From positions 1-12,479 of the forward strand of contig JBKHJA010000081.1 in NCBI GenBank assembly GCA_046538375.1: 12,479 nt of DNA, read 5' to 3'. Source of the stretch: JBKHJA01 sp046538375. Lineage in GTDB: Bacteria; Acidobacteriota; Aminicenantia; Aminicenantales; Aminicenantaceae. A program made the translations under genes and the position numbers. Below the pieces are notes generated by a model, which saw only the letters and a list, made by a program, of their open reading frames with translations, was not told the origin of the DNA and ran no database searches. Shown one piece after another: positions 6,137 to 12,479 of the stretch (position 1 is the stretch's first letter; each line of letters opens with the position of its first letter).

Positions 6137-8857
6137 ATGAACAGGAACAGGCTGAAAACATGCGGCGTAAGAATCCTGCTGTTTATTCTCTTTTTTGGAT
6201 TGATCAGCCTGGTGGTGGAGATTGCCTTTTTCAATAAAGATTTTTTCTGTTTTGAAAAAAGCCTGGGTGGTCCCCCTTTTGATTATTACTGGATCCGCCA
6301 CTTGGCTGTTTTCCTGGTATTCGTCCTGTGGTTCGTTATCCGGAAGAGAAAAATCACCGTTAAAGATATAAAATCTTACGGAGCTGTATTTTTACTTCTG
6401 GTCAATATTATTCCGGTTGTCTGTTTTTTGAGCAAGTATCTGACCCTTTTTTTCTCCTTTTTGTTATTCCTGTTTATAAAAACTGATGGCGATGCCTGGA
6501 AATACAAGCGGCTGTTAAGGAGGAATCTTCACATCATGGTTTTTTTCTTTGTCTTGTTCATCCTGTTTTTTCCTTTGCTTTTCAAAGAGGGCTTTGTTTA
6601 TGATCCCCTCTCCTTGTTTTATCGATGGCCTGGATACCGGCTGTCCCGGGTCAGGGGGCTTGAGACCAAGATGGGGACCAGTGATCTGTTTGATGCTTTT
6701 TTCCCTCAGTGGAAGTACACCTATGCATCCCTTAAAGCGGGAACCCTGCCTCTCTGGCGGTACAACAAGGGATTGGGAGTCCCGGTGTATGGACAGTACG
6801 ATCATCCTGAAAGGTTCATAGCCTTCATAGTCAAGCCTCATCAAGCCCTCACCCTCCAGGTGCTGCTCAAGCTTTTTTTAAGCATGACGGGTATGTTTTT
6901 CCTGCTGCGGACTTTAAGAGTCAAAAATCTGCTGTGCATGACCGGAGGCATTGCCTTTGCTCTTTCTGGTTTTATCATCGGCTGGCTGCACGGGCCTCAA
7001 TCTTCGGTTATCTATCATATTCCTTTTCTGTTTTTATTCCTGGTTAAATATCTTCAATCAGATAAAATAAAGTTTCTTTTTTATTTCGCCTTAACCTGCA
7101 GTCTGGCTATCAGTTCAGGGTTTCTGGCTGTAGCTGGGTATGCTTTTTATGCGGTGGGGCTGTTTTTGCTGCTGTTTTTTTTGTTTGACCCACAGAAGTT
7201 ATTCCCCAGGATAAAAAAGTTTTTAAAAGCGTCGCTTTTCTGGCTGGTGGGAATCATCATGGTCTCCTTCAATTTTATCCCCCTTTATTATTCGTTTTTC
7301 ATAAAAAAAAGCTTTCATATTTCCTACCGCCAGATCGGGAGAGTGAATTTTCTCTCTCCCAAATACCTTATGAATATCATTTTTCCTTCTTATCACGGCT
7401 GGAAGATATCCCCTGAGGTCAGGCCCTATGTGAGTTCCATCCTTATTTTTTTCTTAATCACAGGATTGGCCGTTTTTATTCTCAAATTGATGAATGTGAA
7501 AGGCAGGATCAGGGAGAGAGAAAGATTTTTCCTCATTTTTCTCCTTTTGCTGGTTCCTTTTGCCATGGCCATGTTCGGCCTTTTTCCTTTCTACCAGATA
7601 AGCTGCAGGCTGCCGGTATTGAATTCTTCGCCGCTTTCCAGACTCCAGAGCATCACCTCTTTTTTCCTGGTGGCAGCAGGAGTCCTGGGTTTGGAGCTTT
7701 TTATCCGGTCATACCGAAAGATTCTGGACGCATACCAGAAAAGAAAATGGGTTTTCTCGGTGATAGTGGAAGTCCTGTTTCTCTCTTTTCTTTTTGCGGC
7801 CGTCATCTCCTTTGTTTCTGATGAGGAAGCCAGGATTCATACCACTTATCCTGTGTTCATCCTGCTGGCCCTGGTTGTCTTAACCTTCCAGTTGTCCGTT
7901 TTTTTTAAAAGAAAAGCCAATTTTTTTCTCCTGCTTTTGCTTTTTTTGGTTTCCGGGGAGACCATCCTCCAGAACTCCCGGTATATTCCGGTCAATGAAA
8001 AAGAACATTTCATAACAGAGATTGAAACCCCGCTTATCGCTTTTTTGAAGGAAAATTTAAAAAGTCATGAGGGAGTCCTGGTTTTTGATTCCAATTATAA
8101 CATCAACGGAACTCTGGGGAATTACGGCATCAGAGAAATGGTGGTTCATGAGTTCCACCGTCATGATTACAGGGCTTTGATACTGGATACATTTTCGCCT
8201 CGCTCCTTTGTGACTCCCACCGCTCCAGCCCTGGCGTCACAATCTACAGATTTTTCCTCCTCTTTTATTCAGCTCATGGGAGTGAAGTTTCTGGTCTTCC
8301 GCTCGGAATTCAAAGGAGAGGGGCTTCCCCCCTATTTCAGTCTGGTTTACAGCAACCTGGACGGCAGGGTTTATGTGAACAATCTCCACCAAAAGAATAA
8401 AGGAATATTTTTCTGCCGGCCTCGATATTACAGCCTTGAAGAAAAAGGACAGGTCATAAAAGATATAAAATCCATGGATTACTCCAACCATGTGTACATC
8501 CAGAGGGAAAGGAGGATGCGTTTACACCTCAAAGACAACATGTCCTGCCGGGTGGATATCATAGAGTACACCCCGAACAGGGTTATCTATGGATATCATT
8601 CCAACAGCGAGGGCATACTCACTTTTCCGGAAGCCTTTGACCGGGATTGGTCAGCCACTGTGAACGGGAAGAAAACCAGGGTTTTAAAGACCAACCTTGT
8701 GTTCAGGGGTGTCCCCATTAGAAAAGGCAGGGGAAGGATCGTTTTTGAGTATCATATTCCTCAGCTGTATAAAATATTGGCATGGGTGGGACTGGCTGTT
8801 TTTTTGGTGCTGGTGGGGCTTTATCTGAGTTTTAAGGAAGATTTTCCAAAGCCATGA
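6137..8857 (+). CDS. YfhO-like multi-spanning membrane protein (GT-C type)
   Basis: A very large membrane protein (906 residues) resembling the YfhO family, GT-C type transferases which in Gram-positive bacteria glycosylate surface polymers using lipid-phosphate sugars. The family's first external loop is seen at about residues 180-220: MGTSDLFDAFFPQW, then AGTLPLWRYNKGLGVPV, with D183 and D186 as candidate catalytic or metal-binding acids. Numerous hydrophobic helices follow to about residue 610, then a soluble outer domain, then the family-type C-terminal block (FDRDWSATVNGKK, VFRGVPIRKGRGRIVFEY) and a last helix. About 130 residues with roughly four extra helices precede the usual start of the family. 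I prefer the ATG at 6137 to the TTG at 6131; neither has a good Shine-Dalgarno site. It probably adds a sugar to the exported glycan; a polymerase or ligase role is possible but unsupported. Confidence 0.82.
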   Translation: MNRNRLKTCGVRILLFILFFGLISLVVEIAFFNKDFFCFEKSLGGPPFDYYWIRHLAVFLVFVLWFVIRKRKITVKDIKSYGAVFLLLVNIIPVVCFLSKYLTLFFSFLLFLFIKTDGDAWKYKRLLRRNLHIMVFFFVLFILFFPLLFKEGFVYDPLSLFYRWPGYRLSRVRGLETKMGTSDLFDAFFPQWKYTYASLKAGTLPLWRYNKGLGVPVYGQYDHPERFIAFIVKPHQALTLQVLLKLFLSMTGMFFLLRTLRVKNLLCMTGGIAFALSGFIIGWLHGPQSSVIYHIPFLFLFLVKYLQSDKIKFLFYFALTCSLAISSGFLAVAGYAFYAVGLFLLLFFLFDPQKLFPRIKKFLKASLFWLVGIIMVSFNFIPLYYSFFIKKSFHISYRQIGRVNFLSPKYLMNIIFPSYHGWKISPEVRPYVSSILIFFLITGLAVFILKLMNVKGRIRERERFFLIFLLLLVPFAMAMFGLFPFYQISCRLPVLNSSPLSRLQSITSFFLVAAGVLGLELFIRSYRKILDAYQKRKWVFSVIVEVLFLSFLFAAVISFVSDEEARIHTTYPVFILLALVVLTFQLSVFFKRKANFFLLLLLFLVSGETILQNSRYIPVNEKEHFITEIETPLIAFLKENLKSHEGVLVFDSNYNINGTLGNYGIREMVVHEFHRHDYRALILDTFSPRSFVTPTAPALASQSTDFSSSFIQLMGVKFLVFRSEFKGEGLPPYFSLVYSNLDGRVYVNNLHQKNKGIFFCRPRYYSLEEKGQVIKDIKSMDYSNHVYIQRERRMRLHLKDNMSCRVDIIEYTPNRVIYGYHSNSEGILTFPEAFDRDWSATVNGKKTRVLKTNLVFRGVPIRKGRGRIVFEYHIPQLYKILAWVGLAVFLVLVGLYLSFKEDFPKP

Positions 8858-9173
8858 GAAGGGGAAAGGCATGGGATTCGTCACCCGCTCGATTCCCCAG
8901 CGAGTCCTCGGAGGGGCAAAGCTCCGCTTTCCCCCTTCCGACGGTCGCCCCGATTCCATCGGGTCTCCCTGCCTCCCCTTCTCGAGCGAAGGATAGAAAC
9001 CTCCGCTCTGCGACCAAAGGGACATATCCCCTTGGAACCCCTACTGATTTGTGGAAAGCCACAAATCAGGAATCTCGCTCCCGTTCGGGCTTCGCTCTCC
9101 TCTCCTTCGGAGAGGAACCATGCCCGCTCAGCCCTCACAGGGGGTTCCTCATCCCATGCCTTCCCCTCTTTAC
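8858..9173. repeat. GC-rich structured repeat element with inverted-repeat ends
   Basis: This non-coding stretch is distinctly more GC-rich than its surroundings. Its ends are an imperfect inverted repeat: GGGGAAAGGCATGGGAT (8861-8877) pairs with ATCCCATGCCTTCCCC (9151-9166) with a single bulged A. Inside are at least five hairpins in a row: 8908-8941 (loop TCC, one mismatch and one bulge), 8949-8963 (CCCGAT, loop TCC), 9014-9035 (loop CATA, one mismatch), 9044-9069 (perfect 11-base stem, loop AAAG) and 9099-9115 (CCTCTCC, loop TTC). I found no convincing target-site duplication. Short open frames cross it on both strands but have no recognisable domain, so I regard it as non-coding. It may be a MITE-like or other interspersed repeat, or a structured RNA in the 3' untranslated region of the YfhO-like gene. 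Confidence 0.65.
9044..9069. repeat. perfect 11-base hairpin inside the structured element
   Basis: CTGATTTGTGG (9044-9054) and CCACAAATCAG (9059-9069) are exact reverse complements separated by the loop AAAG. It is the longest uninterrupted stem in the window. It is AT-richer than the rest of the element and has no following T-run on the + strand, so it is not a standard terminator. Confidence 0.75.
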
Positions 9174-9287
9174 ATTGGGCATTATTATTTCAGCTCTATC
9201 AGGGAAATAGAGATATTTACCAGATTTGCCAGGAGAAAGAGATAAAAGGGGCGGTTGTGGTAAAATGAAGGAAAGAGAAAGAAAAAG
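9174..9287 (+). other. leader region before the GT9 gene
   Basis: This AT-richer stretch follows the structured element. It holds a small hairpin, CTCTAT (9194-9199) with ATAGAG (9207-9212), and a purine-rich run just before the ATG at 9288 that can serve as a Shine-Dalgarno site. I looked for a promoter and found no pair of -35 and -10 boxes with good spacing, so the GT9 gene may depend on read-through from the upstream operon. Confidence 0.4.
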
Positions 9288-10466
9288 ATGAAATTCACCT
9301 GGATGCGGCGGCTTGATTTTTATGCAGGATTTCTTCCCTGCCACATCCTGGCCCTTTACCATAGAATCAGAGGCCGGAATCAAAGAAAGGCCCTTCCTGA
9401 AAACATCAACAGGGTGCTCCTGGTCAAGTTTCTGGGATTCGGTTCTATACTGATGACCACCCCCTTGATGGCAGAATTGAAAAAGAATTATCCACAGGCA
9501 GAGATCCATTTTCTCACTTTCTCAGATAATTTTTCCCTGTGTGAATCCATCAGTCTGATGGACAGGGTTTTCTGTGTTGAAAAGAAATCTTTGCCCAGAT
9601 TTGCTGTCTCCCTGGTCAAGACTCTTTATCAGCTCCGAAGACAGGACTATGACCTGTTGTTTAACCTTGAATTTTTTTCCAATTTTTCACTTCTGGTCTC
9701 TTCCCTCGCCAGACCCAGGACAGCCTTCTGTTTCGGAGGAAGGCATGAGTACAGAAAAGTCCTCTGCCAGAGAATTATTTCCTATGAAAACCAGGCCCAT
9801 ATCGTAGAAAAATTTTGTAATTTCCTGAAGTTCCTGGATGTCCGCTTTTCCCCAGATACAAAGAATCTGGTGGGGCTGGAAGAAGATGCCGATGCCAGAA
9901 GCAGTGTTTTGGCCCTTCTGGCTGAACTGGAAGTGATGCCTGAGCGCGACTTCCTGGTTGTGGTCAATATCAATGCAGGTGAGATGTCCAGCATCAGGAA
10001 ATGGCCCCTGGAGTATTACCAGCAGGTCATTTCTTTTCTGCTCCAGAAAGAGAGAGTCAAAATCATACTGATCGGAGGAAAAGAGGATGTGAACTATGTT
10101 TCCAGTCTGGCCGGGATGTTTCCTTCCCAGGAGAATAAGATCATAAACCTTGCCGGGAGGATGTCTCTTAAGGAACTCATTTCTTTGATGAAAGCCAGCC
10201 GCTTGTATTTGGGCAATGACAGCGGACCGCTGCATCTGGCTGAAGCCTGTGGTTTACCCAACGTCGGTTTCTTTGGCCCCGAATCCCCCAGGATTTACGG
10301 CCACTCTGGCCGCAGGAATCATACCTTTTATTTGAATTTGCCCTGCAGCCCCTGTCTCAATGTTTACACCAACAAGGATACCCGGTGCACCGATAACATT
10401 TGCCTAAAATGGATCAAACCCCAGCAGGTGATAAAAGTCCTTGAGGAAAAATATTTCTCTAAATAA
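9288..10466 (+). CDS. GT9 family glycosyltransferase (heptosyltransferase-like)
   Basis: A 392-residue GT-B protein of family GT9, the family of ADP-heptose:LPS heptosyltransferases. Residues about 42-62 (RVLLVKFLGFGSILMTTPLM) form the first strand and loop. The donor-domain signature is at 307-333: LYLGNDSGPLHLAEACGLPN then GFFGPESP, with D311 in the conserved nucleotide-binding position. Four C-terminal cysteines (C353, C356, C367, C372) follow the CSPC pattern seen in many GT9 members and might bind metal. In E. coli heptosyltransferase I the first loop carries a catalytic Asp (GDV); here it reads GSI, so S53 replaces it. About 40 basic and aromatic residues precede the first strand. A purine-rich stretch precedes the ATG. 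It lies 430 bases after the YfhO-like gene and may extend an LPS-core-like or other glycan; true heptose use is unproven. Confidence 0.88.
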   Translation: MKFTWMRRLDFYAGFLPCHILALYHRIRGRNQRKALPENINRVLLVKFLGFGSILMTTPLMAELKKNYPQAEIHFLTFSDNFSLCESISLMDRVFCVEKKSLPRFAVSLVKTLYQLRRQDYDLLFNLEFFSNFSLLVSSLARPRTAFCFGGRHEYRKVLCQRIISYENQAHIVEKFCNFLKFLDVRFSPDTKNLVGLEEDADARSSVLALLAELEVMPERDFLVVVNINAGEMSSIRKWPLEYYQQVISFLLQKERVKIILIGGKEDVNYVSSLAGMFPSQENKIINLAGRMSLKELISLMKASRLYLGNDSGPLHLAEACGLPNVGFFGPESPRIYGHSGRRNHTFYLNLPCSPCLNVYTNKDTRCTDNICLKWIKPQQVIKVLEEKYFSK

Positions 10467-11331
10467 GAGCCGCCCTGGCTACGGCCACGGTGTGGTAGAC
10501 CTCCTGTACACTTCCCAGTCCCACCACCAATGAAGGGATATTTTTCCCTTTGACATAGTCAAAGGCCTCCTCAGGAGAGAGGGTGCCCCCGGCCAGTATT
10601 TTCTTGGCCAGAATATACTTATCTGTTTTCTCCAATAATTTTTCACACTCTGCTGCTGAAGGCCTCATCATGAATCCCTTTTTGTTGAAAGAGGTATGAA
10701 TACCGGTGATATCCAGATCCCACTGCTCGTACTTGGGCAGCGACCTTCCAAAATTATGGGTGGCGATGAAGGGTTCCGCTTTGAATGAGTTTCTTATGTA
10801 GTCGCAGTAGGCATCGAACACTTTTTTATTGTCGTTGACCAGGGCTAAATCAGCGATATGGCCGTGAAGAACCACTGCCGGCACATCGAATTTTCGAAAA
10901 GGAGCCAGTTCCAAGTCCAGCATGCTTTTTATCAAGGCCTGGATATCTTTGGTGAGGATGCCTTTTATCTGCGAAGTGCCCTTGATGACTATTTTCACTT
11001 TTTCAAAGGTCTGGGTTCTTTTCAATTTATCAGCCACTGTTCCTATAATCCCTTTGCTGCTGGAATCCCGCACATAGTCGTAAGCGTTGGGAACCACCGG
11101 AATGACCTTCATCCTGTTGTCTTCAGGAAGCCTTTCCAGAGCGTTTATCACCCTATCATTGTAGGCGCAGGTGATTGTGTCCAGGCCGCTTTTTGAAGCC
11201 GCCTCCATGACCCGGAAGATCTCCTCCTCCTGGCTGAATTTTTCCAGATAGCTCTTGGCCTGGGCTCGGGAAAGATAACTCACTCCATCGAAGGGATTGG
11301 AACCCAGAATAATCCTGGATAGCTTAAACAT
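10459..11331 (-). CDS. uncharacterised TIM-barrel-like protein
   Basis: I do not recognise this 290-residue protein with confidence. Predicted strands alternate with helices in the manner of a (beta/alpha)8 barrel: RIILGSNPF (6-14), DTITCAY (51-57), MKVIPVVPN (74-82), KVKIVIKG (111-118), PAVVLHGHI (151-159), PFIATHN (187-193), ITGIHTSF (208-215), then ILAKKILAGG (240-249) and SLVVGLGS (267-274). The last two resemble the end of aldo/keto reductases, but the tetrad residues of that family are not evident. His156, His158, His192 and His212 sit at strand ends and could bind a metal. The ATG at 11331 is preceded by AAGGAG and overlaps the upstream oxidoreductase stop by 8 bases; a longer frame reaching 11562 is rejected because it lies inside that gene. 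The tight coupling suggests a shared pathway, perhaps sugar or small-molecule metabolism. Confidence 0.8.
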   Translation of the reverse strand: MFKLSRIILGSNPFDGVSYLSRAQAKSYLEKFSQEEEIFRVMEAASKSGLDTITCAYNDRVINALERLPEDNRMKVIPVVPNAYDYVRDSSSKGIIGTVADKLKRTQTFEKVKIVIKGTSQIKGILTKDIQALIKSMLDLELAPFRKFDVPAVVLHGHIADLALVNDNKKVFDAYCDYIRNSFKAEPFIATHNFGRSLPKYEQWDLDITGIHTSFNKKGFMMRPSAAECEKLLEKTDKYILAKKILAGGTLSPEEAFDYVKGKNIPSLVVGLGSVQEVYHTVAVARAALI

Positions 11332-12364
11332 CTTCCATCTCCTTTTCCATATCCAGCACAGCATTGTGGGCCGCAGAGGTGTAGATTCCCTGTATGACCT
11401 GCTGCACTTTAAGGCTGTCCTTTCCCGAGACCACAGGCGTTTTTTTCCGAAGGCAGCATTCCACAAAGTGCTTGTCTTCGATATTGAACTCTTCGCTTCC
11501 CAGGAAAAAATCGGCTGAGTCACCCAGATCAATTTTATGAACAGTGGTCCACCCCTTGGCAAATTCCTGCCGGGATTTATACAGGTAGATTTTTATCATA
11601 TCATTGGTCACTTCCATCTTCCCGTTCTGGCCTTCAATGGTGAAATTGATCTCCTGCAGCCTGTAGCCAGGGGTACTCCAGGAGGCATCCATGATGCCCT
11701 GGACCCCATTTTTGAATTCTATAAGGACATAGGCACAGTCCTCCACTTCAGAATGGATGCTCAGGGTCCTGGCATAGAGTGATCTGACATCACCGAAATA
11801 CCACCACAAAAGATGGATCAGGTGAGAAGCGCTGTTGATGATGACGCCGCCCCCAGATTTTTCCTTTTCATAAAGCCATCCAGACTGCTTTTTGAGCACC
11901 ACACTTATGAAGGTGGAACAGTAGACCCGGAACACTTTTCCCAGAATCTTTTTATCCAGAAGGTTTTTGACCTTCTGAAAGACGGGATGGAAGGCAAAAG
12001 AGTATCCTGTGGACAGGATGATTTCTGGAGGGGTTAGGTCCACTATTTTTCTTGCTGATTCCAGAGATTCAGCCAGAGGTTTCTCGATGAATTGATGGAG
12101 TCTTCGTGAGGAACAGAGCCGCGATAGCTCAAGGTGGGTGAAAGCAGGAGTGCAGATATAAGCAGCATCCATAGGAACGGAGTCAAGCATCTTGGCGATA
12201 TCGGAAAAGAAAGGAATGTGGGGGTTGATATTTTTCGAATAGGGGCCCAGCCGCTTTTCCACATCCCCGGCCGCAACGATCTGGGCGTCTTTTATGGTCT
12301 TCAATTGGGCAGCGTGGAGAATGCCCATTTTTCCCAGGCCGATTATTCCCAATCTCAAGGTCAT
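11324..12364 (-). CDS. Gfo/Idh/MocA family NAD(P)-dependent oxidoreductase
   Basis: A 346-residue oxidoreductase of the Gfo/Idh/MocA family, of normal length. The N-terminal Rossmann domain has LGIIGLGKMG with the dinucleotide loop G9-x-G11-x-x-G14. CTPAFTHLEL (71-80) and EKPLAES (94-100) match the family's cofactor and catalytic segments, K95 being the usual Lys. The C-terminal sheet domain begins at about residue 120 and includes GGGVIINSASHLIHLLWWYFGD (171-192), where H181 is the expected catalytic His but the common D and HxxD acids are N177 and H184. Such enzymes oxidise or reduce sugars and cyclitols, often nucleotide-sugars in glycan loci. GGAG lies 6 bases before the ATG. A promoter-like site stands at 12435-12462 and the next gene overlaps its end. 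The substrate is unknown. Confidence 0.9.
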   Translation of the reverse strand: MTLRLGIIGLGKMGILHAAQLKTIKDAQIVAAGDVEKRLGPYSKNINPHIPFFSDIAKMLDSVPMDAAYICTPAFTHLELSRLCSSRRLHQFIEKPLAESLESARKIVDLTPPEIILSTGYSFAFHPVFQKVKNLLDKKILGKVFRVYCSTFISVVLKKQSGWLYEKEKSGGGVIINSASHLIHLLWWYFGDVRSLYARTLSIHSEVEDCAYVLIEFKNGVQGIMDASWSTPGYRLQEINFTIEGQNGKMEVTNDMIKIYLYKSRQEFAKGWTTVHKIDLGDSADFFLGSEEFNIEDKHFVECCLRKKTPVVSGKDSLKVQQVIQGIYTSAAHNAVLDMEKEMEDV

Positions 12365-12388
12365 TCTGTTCTCCGAAAAGGGACATCC

Positions 12389-12405
12389 AAAAGGGGGACA
12401 GTCCC
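12389..12405. repeat. second GGGGGACAGTCCC palindrome, REP-like
   Basis: AAAAGGGGG then ACAGTCCC contains the perfect small palindrome GGGAC-A-GTCCC (12395-12405). It shares the core AAAA-GGGG-ACAGT with the hairpin at 3456-3479. A related AAAAGGGACATCC lies directly beside it at 12376-12388. It falls in the leader of the minus-strand operon, between its promoter and the oxidoreductase start, so it may fold in the mRNA leader. Confidence 0.55.
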
Positions 12406-12434
12406 GACTTATTGATTCTTAGCTTGACCTGATT

Positions 12435-12462
12435 ATTTTAATCAAAATTCCCTAAATATCAA
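12435..12462 (-). promoter_or_regulatory. sigma70-like promoter for the minus-strand operon
   Basis: Read on the minus strand, TTGATA (12462-12457) is followed after 16 bases by TAAAAT (12440-12435); each hexamer matches the consensus at five of six positions. Transcription would begin near 12428, giving a leader of about 64 bases that contains the GGGGGACAGTCCC palindrome before the oxidoreductase ATG at 12364. The surrounding region is AT-rich, which raises the chance of a coincidental match. Confidence 0.55.
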
Positions 12463-12479
12463 GAAAAAAGGCTTTAAGA

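Noticed and set aside
8871..8905. A tRNA-like T-arm sequence (TCGATTCCCC) at the left end of the structured element
   Set aside because: No matching acceptor stem, D-arm or anticodon arm could be traced at the expected distances, so it is not a tRNA.
9169..9266. A promoter for the GT9 gene (TTTACA, TTGCCA and TAAAAT sites)
   Set aside because: Each candidate -35 box lacks a -10 box at 15-19 bases, so the matches look coincidental in AT-rich sequence.
8854..9268. Short open frames on both strands across the structured element
   Set aside because: They overlap each other in several frames, have no recognisable domain, and their composition follows the hairpin repeats. The open frames are a side effect of GC-rich palindromes.
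11332..11562. An N-terminal extension of the TIM-barrel-like protein by 77 residues
   Set aside because: It lies entirely inside the oxidoreductase gene in another frame, its residues are compositionally odd (rich in Trp, Ser, Arg), and the ATG at 11331 has a good Shine-Dalgarno site.

Overview
The window looks like an envelope or cell-surface polysaccharide assembly locus from an uncultured bacterium. Base composition is moderate (my impression is mid-to-high 40s percent GC), and bacterial Shine-Dalgarno sites and sigma70-like promoters are visible. Nothing in the sequence fixes the phylum. A GT9 (heptosyltransferase-family) gene hints at a Gram-negative type envelope, but that is inference.

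Left and centre (1-8857, all + strand): a strong-looking sigma70-type promoter at 71-99 precedes six closely spaced co-directional genes with gaps of 15-54 bases. In order they encode a GT2 glycosyltransferase with a C-terminal membrane segment, a second GT2 glycosyltransferase of the rhamnosyltransferase-like type, a BchE-like radical SAM protein, a Wzx-type polysaccharide flippase, a GT4 glycosyltransferase, and a very large YfhO-like membrane protein (GT-C type). Together they could build a lipid-linked glycan at the inner face of the membrane, flip it, and modify or finish it outside. No clear Wzy polymerase, chain-length regulator or initiating phosphoglycosyl transferase is visible, so the locus is probably larger than this window.

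Middle right (8858-9287): a 430-base non-coding gap. About 316 bases of it form a GC-rich element made of consecutive hairpins, bounded by imperfect inverted repeats. It looks like an interspersed structured repeat. It separates the six-gene run from a GT9 glycosyltransferase (9288-10466, +).

Right (10459-12479, - strand): a two-gene operon converges on the GT9 gene, and the 3' ends of the two coding regions overlap by 8 bases. It encodes a Gfo/Idh/MocA-type oxidoreductase followed, with an 8-base translational overlap, by an unrecognised protein of 290 residues with a TIM-barrel-like strand pattern. A sigma70-like promoter at 12435-12462 (- strand) probably drives the pair. The oxidoreductase could make a modified sugar for the glycan; the role of its partner is unknown.

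Short palindromes built on the core GGGGACAGT occur at 3456-3479 and 12389-12405, and a relative sits inside the structured element at 9014-9035. They suggest a REP-like repeat family scattered in the genome. The most interesting items are the structured element, the uncharacterised TIM-barrel-like gene coupled to the oxidoreductase, and altered active-site motifs in the GT9 and Gfo/Idh proteins. I see no CRISPR array, rRNA, tRNA or intact transposase.
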